The notes under the pieces were generated by a model. That model searched no databases, had not been told where the DNA came from, and saw only the letters and a program-made list of their open reading frames with translations. Source: Bacteroidota bacterium (GTDB lineage: Bacteria; Bacteroidota; Bacteroidia; Chitinophagales; Chitinophagaceae). From it: 34,720 nt of DNA. The stretch spans positions 1 through 34,720 of the forward strand of contig JABDAP010000022.1 of assembly GCA_013289065.1 (NCBI GenBank), read 5' to 3'. Shown here piece after piece: positions 25,711-32,995 of the stretch (the stretch's first letter is position 1; every line of letters begins with the position of its first letter). Position numbers and translations under genes: made by a program.

Positions 25711-28700
25711 ATGGCGGTAACACATCAACAAAAACAAACAGATACGCATACTTCCGGCAAAGCAGGGAAGGCTCCTTTTTTTGCAAATAGGCAGGCTTCG
25801 CCCGCATCTGATTTTTTTAATCCATCCACGCCGTCGCAGCAAAAAAAAACACAGGGCAAAGAGAACCAACTGATCAATAGTGTTGATGTTTCAACGTGTA
25901 TGTTCATCCCTTCTCAATCCGTGGGTGAACATATTGAGCAGGCCGATGATAAAGGAACAGAAATAAATATAACTGCTAAAGTGCTCGGTGTATCGGGAAC
26001 TGCTGTCATGACCGGTAAAAAGGGAAAATATAACAGCACGTCGCCTGTTGAAATTCCATTGCACATACCTTATCTCTCCGCAGCGGAACCCATGCTTTAT
26101 CTGAGCATCCATAATAATATTGTAACAGGGGAGATAGGTACTTCAAAAAACAGATCGGGTCTTGCCGGCTGGATCAACCAGCACGCAGAATCGTTGGGAT
26201 GGAACGGAATAAAACTGCCATCGCTGAATAAAGATTTTATCAGCACATTTGAAAAAGGCGCATTGAATTTAAAACTGGATAAGATACCGGTAAAAATAGG
26301 CGGCTTTGCAGAGGCGGTATTGAATGCTGATTTTAAAAACTTCAACAAACCCATTATTGATGTAACAGCTGATATAAAAGTAAAAGGCATTGCGGATATA
26401 AATCTGCATATCGATAATACAAAAGGGAACATGCAGGGCAGCGCCGTTTCAAAAATAAATTTTAAATCGTTTGATGGTATAGCGGCCATTATTTATCAGC
26501 CTGATGGCAATATTGATATTACTGGCACGGTAAATTATCATGCAAATAAATTGAATGGATCGATCACCCTGATCGCAACGGATAGAGAAACCGCAGACAA
26601 TTTTGCAAGGGATCAATTAAAAAACAGCAGTGGCGATCCGGTTATTCCCGCCAAAGTACCTGTGGCAAAACCGGGTAAAGAGCGGGCGCTGGCAGGTATG
26701 GGTTTAGTAACGTTTAATCTTACCGATTGGTTCGCCGGTTCGGCGATGGTAGTGGTTGATGCAGCCGGCCATGTAACAGTTGTTGGCAAAATAAATCCGC
26801 CAGCTGAAATAGAATTGTTTCCGCAAAAAACACTTTCCGACAGAACGCTGTTTAAACTTGAGGTGAAGGCGCCGTATGGTATTCCGTTTATCGGCGATGT
26901 ATTTCTTTTTGCGAACGTATCGTTGTTTACAAAAACAATTGTAGGCCCTGCAAAATTGTATGATATTTTAATTGACGGAACTTATTCAACAGACCCGGAT
27001 ATCAGCAACAACTTTTCATTGTCTGCTTCCCTTAATATTTCGGCTTATACCGGTTTGGGATTACATGCCGAAGGTGGTGCGGGCATGGAAATATTACAGC
27101 ATGCAATTAAAGCCGGTATTGGTATTTCGGCGGAAGCCGGTATACAGGCCTATGTAGATGCAAGGCCTACCATCGGTTATCGCAACCCGGGCCAGTTTTA
27201 TTTTAAGGGCCACATGGATATCGCGGCAATGCTGGATCTTCAGCTGAGCGGCGATCTTTTTGTTGAACTCGACAGTCCGTGGTGGTCGCCGGTTCCTGAT
27301 AACAAATGGATATGGCCGATGGCGTCACTCCAATACCCGCTCAATGATTCATTTGGTATCGGAGCGGATCTGGATTATGTTTTAGGCTCTCACAAATTAC
27401 CCGAGATCAGTTTTGAAAAAGTTGATTTTGACGGCGCTAAATTTATGACGGATCTCGTTGATAAAAAAGCGCCGCACAGCAATGGGAAAAGTAAGGCAGA
27501 CAAAAAAGGCAGCTTTACGCCGGCAGCAGACTCAAAGAAACCGGGAACAAAAGGTTTGAAAAAACAAAAACCGGCTGCAAAAAAAGAGCCCGCTAAAAAA
27601 AGAACGGGTATTGGTAAAGACAGTAAGAAAAAAATTCCGGCAGATAAGAAAGCCGCTGTACTTCTTGAAAAAGCAGTGAACGAAGTAAAAGCGTTAGCCA
27701 ATCTTAAGCCATTAACAAAAGGAGAGGTCGCAGTCAAAGTAAAACGCATTAATACCGCAAACAAAGTAAATTTTGTTGTTACAGAAAGTGGCGATGCCTG
27801 GATAATTACTTTAAAAGGAAAAACAAACAATAAAAAAACACCGCTCCCTGTTAAAGTTCAAAAAGCCAAACCAATACCAAAAGATGCTAAGCCGGCGAAA
27901 GGAAAAAGCAAGGATAAAAAGCCGGGATCAAGCTGGTTGAATGACCGTCAGTCAACAAAAACAAAAGACGGAATAGAACATACTTTGTATTTTACCGGAA
28001 CCGAAGGCAACGCTGCGTTAATGATCGCCACAACACCTATGACATTGTCTGACTATATGGAGCGGATCAAAGCAGATAACCAGGTGAGTGACGCAGACCT
28101 GAAACCTTGTATGCAGATTGTAGAAAAAATAGAAAAAAAGGAAAAGGAAAAAACGAATGATGATGCAAAGAGAGAACAACAGCTAAAAGACATCAAGGAC
28201 CTGCTGTTCGAACTGGGAAATGAATTAAAAAAACTGAAATTAAATCACTACGAAAAAAATACAGAGCCAGTTTACGGCAGCCTTCATGAAGGGTTCGGGA
28301 CATCGGTAATGGTTGGTTACCGCGCATTGACATTTGCAAAAGGGTCAGAGCCATCGGTCGGCAATGAAGGTAATTTCTCAAAAATAAACATACGTAAAAA
28401 TGGCGGCGGTTCTTATTATGTAAAAGGGCATTTATTAAATGATAATTTAGGCGGCCCCGGTAATACATGGGAAAACCTGACTCCGATAAACAGGGATGCG
28501 AACAAAGAACACCAGCTCAAGTTTGAAGATAAGGTGAAAGAGGCCGTTAATGGAAGCGCCAACCGCGGCCTCGATACCGCAAAATTAAAAAAGCAGGGAT
28601 ACATGAAAGTCTTCCACGTATCTGTTCTCCTGGAAGGAAAAATCCCGAAGGCCCTTGAAATTTTAAGAGATGAAAATCGTGAAGATGAAATCAGCAAAAT

Positions 28701-29184
28701 ACCCGGCTGGAAGGAAACATATGATCAGGACGCAGTAAGAGAATTACTCGAAGCGGAACGGCATGTGCCGATCATGTTAAAGTGCCTCGCTATTGTTAAA
28801 GGCGCCAGTGAAACTAATGAACGCCAGGTCACACATGGTGTACGAAATGACATTCAGCATGGAGATATAACACAGTATCAGATCGGCCAGGGCACAAGTA
28901 AACTGGTTAAGCTGTCGCAGGCGGATTGTTTCAACGAACACGCAAGAAATGATAATGAAAGAGCAGCACCATATGAGAATAAATTAAACATAAGCACGGA
29001 AACAGCGATCAGAATTTATAATACGCTTGCAGATAAAGGACAGATCACAAAAACGAAAACGGAAATAGGCACCACTTTTACCGCGCTGATGAAACTGAAC
29101 AAGGGCCTGAATATCCAATCGGGTGTGGTTGATATGGCAAGAAGAAAGATTGCAAAAGATTTAATGGCGGCTGAAAAGAAATGA
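25711..29184 (+). CDS. eCIS cargo/effector with putative C-terminal ββα-metal nuclease domain
   Basis: 1157 residues from ATG 25711, which has an A-rich leader (an in-frame ATG at 25681 overlaps the previous gene by 17 nt). N-terminus: a low-complexity segment with APFFANRQASPASDFFNPST, resembling the PFF...FF tags at the start of eCIS-associated proteins. A beta-rich region (about 60-510) follows, then a conserved block LFVELDSPWWSPVPDNKWIW and GIGADLDYVLGS (about 517-570), seen in other eCIS cargo proteins. A Lys/Pro/Ala-rich linker spans about 583-740 and a charged helical stretch about 800-845. The C-terminal domain has GHLLNDNLGGPG, ENLTPI and NRDANKEH (H907, N931, H934), as in DNA/RNA non-specific endonucleases. 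A DUF4157 metalloprotease motif was not found. Likely the payload; nuclease activity is inferred. Confidence 0.75.
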   Translation: MAVTHQQKQTDTHTSGKAGKAPFFANRQASPASDFFNPSTPSQQKKTQGKENQLINSVDVSTCMFIPSQSVGEHIEQADDKGTEINITAKVLGVSGTAVMTGKKGKYNSTSPVEIPLHIPYLSAAEPMLYLSIHNNIVTGEIGTSKNRSGLAGWINQHAESLGWNGIKLPSLNKDFISTFEKGALNLKLDKIPVKIGGFAEAVLNADFKNFNKPIIDVTADIKVKGIADINLHIDNTKGNMQGSAVSKINFKSFDGIAAIIYQPDGNIDITGTVNYHANKLNGSITLIATDRETADNFARDQLKNSSGDPVIPAKVPVAKPGKERALAGMGLVTFNLTDWFAGSAMVVVDAAGHVTVVGKINPPAEIELFPQKTLSDRTLFKLEVKAPYGIPFIGDVFLFANVSLFTKTIVGPAKLYDILIDGTYSTDPDISNNFSLSASLNISAYTGLGLHAEGGAGMEILQHAIKAGIGISAEAGIQAYVDARPTIGYRNPGQFYFKGHMDIAAMLDLQLSGDLFVELDSPWWSPVPDNKWIWPMASLQYPLNDSFGIGADLDYVLGSHKLPEISFEKVDFDGAKFMTDLVDKKAPHSNGKSKADKKGSFTPAADSKKPGTKGLKKQKPAAKKEPAKKRTGIGKDSKKKIPADKKAAVLLEKAVNEVKALANLKPLTKGEVAVKVKRINTANKVNFVVTESGDAWIITLKGKTNNKKTPLPVKVQKAKPIPKDAKPAKGKSKDKKPGSSWLNDRQSTKTKDGIEHTLYFTGTEGNAALMIATTPMTLSDYMERIKADNQVSDADLKPCMQIVEKIEKKEKEKTNDDAKREQQLKDIKDLLFELGNELKKLKLNHYEKNTEPVYGSLHEGFGTSVMVGYRALTFAKGSEPSVGNEGNFSKINIRKNGGGSYYVKGHLLNDNLGGPGNTWENLTPINRDANKEHQLKFEDKVKEAVNGSANRGLDTAKLKKQGYMKVFHVSVLLEGKIPKALEILRDENREDEISKIPGWKETYDQDAVRELLEAERHVPIMLKCLAIVKGASETNERQVTHGVRNDIQHGDITQYQIGQGTSKLVKLSQADCFNEHARNDNERAAPYENKLNISTETAIRIYNTLADKGQITKTKTEIGTTFTALMKLNKGLNIQSGVVDMARRKIAKDLMAAEKK

Positions 29185-29185
29185 T

Positions 29186-29234
29186 TGCCGTGTACATCAA
29201 AATAAAAAACGGCAGCATTTATTAGTTAACTGCC
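29186..29234 (+). promoter_or_regulatory. Overlapping alternative hairpins before the AAA+ gene
   Basis: TGCCGT (29186-29191) can pair with ACGGCA (29209-29214), while GGCAG (29211-29215) can instead pair with CTGCC (29230-29234). The two stems share bases and so exclude each other. The gap of 75 nt is one of the longest inside the array. This could adjust expression of the ATPase relative to the cargo gene, or be fortuitous. Confidence 0.25.
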
Positions 29235-29259
29235 TTGAACAAAAAAATATAAGTAAAAA

Positions 29260-30567
29260 ATGATGTCTCCACTCTCCGAATATCTCGACCAGCTTCATAA
29301 CCTCATCCATACACGCCTGCAAAATCATTTTTCGCAGGATAACGAAGTTGCCATAGAGGTTACTGAAAACAGAGAAGCATTGTATTCTTTGGCAGGCCTC
29401 GAACTTGATCATAATGAATATTTTATTTTTTTACTTTCACTGGTGGCGCATATTCAACCTGCTTTTCTTGATGCAGCAGTACAGGAATTTCTTCCCAATG
29501 GCGGAGAGTTTACAGAATTTGGCGGAACCAGGTCAGGTAACTACCGTGGTATGTTACCAACCGGCGAAACAGCGCTTTTTTTACTTGCAGGGAATGATCT
29601 TCCCAAAAGAATAGCGTTGCAAAAACTTTTTTCAACAGAACATTTTTTTCATACACAACAGATCCTCCGGCTTGAAGAAGTAAAAGAAGGCGAACCCATC
29701 ATGAGCGGCCGCATCATGGTTTCACAGGAATGGCTGGAAAAGATCATACACGGAAAAATCACCAGGCCGGATTTTGGAATACATTTTCCCGCAAAATTGC
29801 TGGAAACAAAAATGAATTGGGAAGACCTCGTATTGCATCCGAATGCACGGCAGCAAATTGACATAGCCATTACCTGGATGCAGTACAATGATATTCTGCA
29901 GCAGGATGAAAATTTATCGCGCAAACTAAGGCCCGGGTATAAAATATTATTTCATGGCCCGCCGGGAACGGGCAAAACACTCACGGCAAGCCTGCTGGGT
30001 AAACAGTTCGATAGAGCTGTTTACCGGATCGATCTGTCGCAGGTGGTCTCTAAGTTCATAGGCGAAACAGAAAAGAATCTTGAGAACATATTTAATAAGG
30101 CGCGTGATAAAGCATGGATATTATTTTTCGATGAAGCCGATTCGCTTTTCGGAAAACGTACGGGCGTTCAATCATCCAACGACAGGTATGCCAACCAGGA
30201 AGTTTCTTATTTGTTACAACGGATCGAAGATTTTCCTGGGATGGTGATCCTCGCATCTAATTTAAAAAGCAATATCGATCCGGCTTTTCTCCGGCGGCTC
30301 AACCAGGTGGTCCATTTCCCAGCCCCGAATGCGGAGGAACGATTGATGATCTGGCAAAAAATGCGCCCTTCTTCTCTTGATATGCATCCTGAAATAGACC
30401 TCCGCCAGATCGCACAAAAATATGAGTTGACCGGGGCGGCCATTGTACACGTGATCCATTATGCATCTCTGCAAACATTAAAAAGAAAAGACAAAACCAT
30501 TCTGCTGCCGGATATCATGGAAGGTATCCGCTATGAGTTTCAGAAAGAAGAAAGATTGATGAACTGA
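29260..30567 (+). CDS. AAA+ ATPase (Pvc15/Afp15-like)
   Basis: 435 residues. The AAA+ core starts near residue 190. Walker A is GPPGTGKT at 233-240, Walker B is ILFFDEAD with D291 and E292, and a sensor/arginine-finger region reads SNIDPAFLRRLNQVVHFPAP. The N-terminal ~190 residues are a family-typical domain (EYLDQLHNLIHTRLQ start). In Afp/PVC systems the corresponding ATPase is not part of the mature particle but is needed for cargo loading or assembly. It is the last eCIS gene, directly after the cargo gene, consistent with a role in loading it. Start at the tandem ATG ATG 29260/29263 after an A-rich tract. A terminator follows 98 nt after the stop. Confidence 0.9.
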   Translation: MMSPLSEYLDQLHNLIHTRLQNHFSQDNEVAIEVTENREALYSLAGLELDHNEYFIFLLSLVAHIQPAFLDAAVQEFLPNGGEFTEFGGTRSGNYRGMLPTGETALFLLAGNDLPKRIALQKLFSTEHFFHTQQILRLEEVKEGEPIMSGRIMVSQEWLEKIIHGKITRPDFGIHFPAKLLETKMNWEDLVLHPNARQQIDIAITWMQYNDILQQDENLSRKLRPGYKILFHGPPGTGKTLTASLLGKQFDRAVYRIDLSQVVSKFIGETEKNLENIFNKARDKAWILFFDEADSLFGKRTGVQSSNDRYANQEVSYLLQRIEDFPGMVILASNLKSNIDPAFLRRLNQVVHFPAPNAEERLMIWQKMRPSSLDMHPEIDLRQIAQKYELTGAAIVHVIHYASLQTLKRKDKTILLPDIMEGIRYEFQKEERLMN

Positions 30568-30664
30568 TGATGCATACCTCAAGCGAACTTTGCATTCTTT
30601 GTTTAACTGCCTTTCTTAAAAAGCAGGATCATCTATTAACAGTATAAGTTTTTCAGAACAAGCC

Positions 30665-30690
30665 ATAGTGGAAAACCACTATTTTCTTCT
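30665..30690 (+). terminator. Rho-independent terminator of the eCIS array
   Basis: ATAGTGG (30665-30671), AAAA loop, CCACTAT (30676-30682), a perfect 7-bp stem, followed by TTTCTTCT. It sits 98 nt after the AAA+ stop and 40 nt before the VKOR-fusion gene, so the eCIS array and the peptide module are separate transcription units. The T-tract could also overlap a -33 element for the next gene. Confidence 0.75.
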
Positions 30691-30729
30691 GATAAAGTAA
30701 AAACTAAATTTACTTGCTTATAGATAACT

Positions 30730-32346
30730 ATGAATGGTTTTGTTGAAACGTCCCTAAACTTTTTGAAAATTTCCGGCTACCAGGTGAGCAAGAACTTTGT
30801 AAAAAGCAAAATGCTTTCTCATCCGGATTATCCTTCGTTATTATGCCTTACTGATACGCTTCAGGAGCTGGGCATACAATACCAGGCACTCAAAGTTGAA
30901 AAAGAAAAAATATACGAGTTAAGCTTTCCGCTTCTCGCATTCTTACAAAATAAACGGCGTGGCAGCTTTGAAGTAATCCGTTCGTTGCAAAGTATCTCCG
31001 GCAATGAACAGGAAGGGTTTTTTAAAAACTGGAACGGCATCGTTCTTCATTTACCTGAAAAATCGGTTATACAAAATGAAGATCATGAAAAAGAGCTGCA
31101 TCATGAAAAGTTACAGGCAACTGTTCGTGCAATTTCGGTTATTGCCCTTTTGCTCTTTTTGTTTGGAGTGTCATACAAAATTTCAGGCATGCATTTCTGG
31201 CTCCCGCTCGCTCTGAATCTGATAGGCGCATTTATTTCTTACCTTATTTTTCTTCACCTCAATGGAAATGATACTGCTATCACAAAACAATTTTGTGGTG
31301 CAGAAACGGAAGACTGCGACAAGGTATTAAAATCCAAAGGCGGTAAGATATTCGGTAAGATAAGCTGGGGAGAGATCGGCATTATTTATTTTGCTGCAAA
31401 TTCTCTCTTTCTCTTTTTACCGGCATTGGGAATATCTTCTGCCGGAATACTAACTCTATCTGCTGCGATTTCTTTTTTAGCGGTTGCCGGCAGCCTGATT
31501 TCTGTTTATTATCAATGGCGTGTTGTAAGATCATGGTGCAGCATGTGTCTTATATGTATGCTGATGGTATGGCTTATTGCTATATTTTTTTATGTGAATA
31601 TTTCTGGCACTGGTTTATCCGTTTCAGTTTTTTTTACCCGGTTGCTAAGCATTTCCGTAAGTGGGTCACTACTTATTTTATATGTTATAGTATCCCTGGT
31701 ATGGATAAATATCAGCCAAACAATTAAACAGAACGCAGAAGCGGATAAAGCCCAAATACAACATCTAAAACTAAAAAGGAACCCGAAACTTTTTCTGCCG
31801 TTCCTGTACAGTCAAAAAAAAGTAGATACTACTCCATGGCCCGATGATATTGTTTTAGGTAATCCCTTTGCACCCATACAAATGATGATTGCCTGCAATC
31901 CCTATTGCAAACCCTGCGCAAAAACGCATAAAGAATTTGAGTCCATTATAAACCTGTACCCGAAACAGGTGGGCATTACTATACGGTTCACAGCAGATAG
32001 CATTGAATCGGAAAGCAAAAAAAATACAGCCCTCAGGCATATATTGTCTGTTTGCACCAATGGCAATGAGTATCATGGAAACCATCCGATAGATGATTGG
32101 TTCAACTTGATGAATCTTGATGAATGGATTCAGCATCATCCCCATGATTTAATAGATGAAGCAGATCAACTGCTCAAAATGCATAATGCGTGGTCGAGGA
32201 ACGCAGGCATTAATCGTACGCCGACGGTTTTTATCAATGGATTTGAAATGGCCCAGCCATATACTGTAAAGGATCTGAAAATGCTGTTACCTCAAATGGA
32301 AATTGAGTTTGAGCTAAAAGCGGAAACTCAAACAGTTTTGCAATAA
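30730..32346 (+). CDS. C39-like/VKOR/thioredoxin fusion membrane protein
   Basis: 538 residues. Domain 1 (about 1-115) resembles the C39 peptidase fold of GG-peptide exporters (VSKNFVKSKMLSHPDYPSLL, then LGIQYQALKV), but no DCG/Cys nucleophile or catalytic His is seen. Domain 2 (about 130-335) is a multi-TM vitamin K epoxide reductase (VKOR)-type domain with the loop pair C189 and C196 (FCGAETEDC) and the CXXC pair C270/C273 (RSWCSMC). Domain 3 (about 355-538) is a DsbA/thioredoxin-like domain with C389, C393 and C396 in CNPYCKPC. VKOR homologs oxidise thiols via quinones, and the fusion would deliver disulfides to exported substrates. The two downstream six-Cys peptides are obvious candidates. 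A TAAATTTA-like -7 element lies at 30705-30712, with low certainty. Confidence 0.85.
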   Translation: MNGFVETSLNFLKISGYQVSKNFVKSKMLSHPDYPSLLCLTDTLQELGIQYQALKVEKEKIYELSFPLLAFLQNKRRGSFEVIRSLQSISGNEQEGFFKNWNGIVLHLPEKSVIQNEDHEKELHHEKLQATVRAISVIALLLFLFGVSYKISGMHFWLPLALNLIGAFISYLIFLHLNGNDTAITKQFCGAETEDCDKVLKSKGGKIFGKISWGEIGIIYFAANSLFLFLPALGISSAGILTLSAAISFLAVAGSLISVYYQWRVVRSWCSMCLICMLMVWLIAIFFYVNISGTGLSVSVFFTRLLSISVSGSLLILYVIVSLVWINISQTIKQNAEADKAQIQHLKLKRNPKLFLPFLYSQKKVDTTPWPDDIVLGNPFAPIQMMIACNPYCKPCAKTHKEFESIINLYPKQVGITIRFTADSIESESKKNTALRHILSVCTNGNEYHGNHPIDDWFNLMNLDEWIQHHPHDLIDEADQLLKMHNAWSRNAGINRTPTVFINGFEMAQPYTVKDLKMLLPQMEIEFELKAETQTVLQ

Positions 32347-32468
32347 AAAAATAAGCAGGTATTGCGCTTTGTACCTGAACAAACCAAAGTCAGAAAAAAA
32401 ATTACAGCCTATGTTATGAAATCAAACAGACAACTAATTAAATTATTAAAAACCAAAATCAAATTAAA

Positions 32469-32684
32469 ATGAAAACACTTTCCAGAAACGAAATGAAAAA
32501 CATCGGTGGTGGCAACAATGGTTTGAATTTCTGTACTGCTGACTGCGGTATTGATTCAGATGGCAATCGTTTATCGGTTACCTGTAATGGAGCATCGGGC
32601 ATCTGCACAGCTACCGATTTCGAGGGTTGCTTTAGCGGTGATGACAGCCACAGCTGTGATGAAGTTGGTGGTGGGATCTTATAA
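32469..32684 (+). CDS. GG-leader peptide precursor with six cysteines (paralog 1)
   Basis: 71 residues. The leader MKTLSRNEMKNIGGG has the 'LSRxEMKxIxGG' form of Bacteroidota natural-product/GG-leader precursors; cleavage is expected after G15. The predicted 56-residue mature part has cysteines at 22, 26, 39, 46, 54 and 63 and is strongly acidic (9 Asp/Glu against 1 Arg), Gly/Ser/Asn-rich and without a hydrophobic stretch. Six cysteines next to a VKOR-thioredoxin fusion suggest three disulfides. The protein is 40-50% Asp/Gly/Ser/Asn/Thr and unlike cationic bacteriocins. It begins 122 nt after the upstream gene with AAAATTAAAATG at the start. Function unknown; could be a secreted signal, toxin or coat peptide. 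Confidence 0.75.
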   Translation: MKTLSRNEMKNIGGGNNGLNFCTADCGIDSDGNRLSVTCNGASGICTATDFEGCFSGDDSHSCDEVGGGIL

Positions 32685-32716
32685 AATAAGTTTTTAAAAT
32701 CTTTAAAAAAAGTACA

Positions 32717-32932
32717 ATGAAAACTCTTTCAAGAATAGAAATGAAAAACATTTCCGGAGGCACTCATGGAAACTCTGATTGTACAGCCGTTTGTCATATT
32801 GACCCCGATACCGGCGAACTGATCACGGTTCAATGTTCCGGCGAGACCTGCGAGGCAATCGATGGACAAGGATGTATTGCATGGACCGGCGATACGCCGG
32901 ATGCTAAGGATTGTGATACCGATAATGGTTAA
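32717..32932 (+). CDS. GG-leader peptide precursor with six cysteines (paralog 2)
   Basis: 71 residues, a paralog of the preceding peptide. The leader MKTLSRIEMKNISGG differs at only two positions from the first copy, whereas the mature part has diverged but keeps all cysteines (22, 26, 40, 45, 53, 66) and the CTA-C-ID...GC pattern. The mature part has about 12 Asp/Glu and one Lys, and is even more acidic than its partner. The 32 nt between the two genes and the terminator after this one indicate a bicistronic pair. Conserved leader with diverging core is the usual sign of a leader under processing constraint. Function unknown. Confidence 0.75.
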   Translation: MKTLSRIEMKNISGGTHGNSDCTAVCHIDPDTGELITVQCSGETCEAIDGQGCIAWTGDTPDAKDCDTDNG

Positions 32933-32940
32933 ACCAAATG

Positions 32941-32974
32941 AACTGCCATGGAAGAGTTCTGTGGCAGTTTTCTT
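32941..32974 (+). terminator. Rho-independent terminator after the peptide pair
   Basis: AACTGCCA (32941-32948) and TGGCAGTT (32962-32969) form a perfect 8-bp stem with a 13-nt loop, followed by TTTTCTT (32968-32974, overlapping the stem's 3' end). It begins 9 nt after the second peptide stop and ends 22 nt before the TlpA-like gene. It probably ends the peptide transcript or reduces readthrough into the next gene. Confidence 0.7.
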
Positions 32975-32995
32975 AAATTAGAGGAAAAGTAAGCT

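Larger units (their letters stand above)
6128..30567 (+). other. Extracellular contractile injection system (eCIS) gene cluster
   Basis: Sixteen same-strand genes with short gaps or 1-8 nt overlaps encode all core parts of a contractile phage-tail-like particle: cap, sheath, two tube-type proteins, LysM and VgrG/PAAR spike components, gp25 wedge, Pvc11- and Pvc12-like baseplate, tape measure and AAA+ ATPase, plus one cargo-like protein. There is no TssJLM membrane complex, no ClpV, and no phage capsid, portal or terminase, which separates it from a T6SS or prophage. The order begins with the DUF4255 cap gene and uses one sheath gene, unlike Photorhabdus PVC, which has several sheath paralogs and the cap gene near the end. 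This organisation is closer to Bacteroidota systems such as that of Algoriphagus. The array ends at a strong terminator at 30665-30690. Confidence 0.92.

Noticed and set aside
25711..26400. DUF4157-type metalloprotease in the cargo protein
   Set aside because: The N-terminal region was inspected for an HExxH-like motif and none was found; the resemblance of SVGEHIEQADDKG to the DUF4157 start is too weak to use.
6128..30567. Prophage or type VI secretion system
   Set aside because: No terminase, portal, capsid, integrase or lysis gene for a phage. No TssJ/L/M membrane complex or ClpV for a T6SS. The content instead fits an extracellular contractile injection system.
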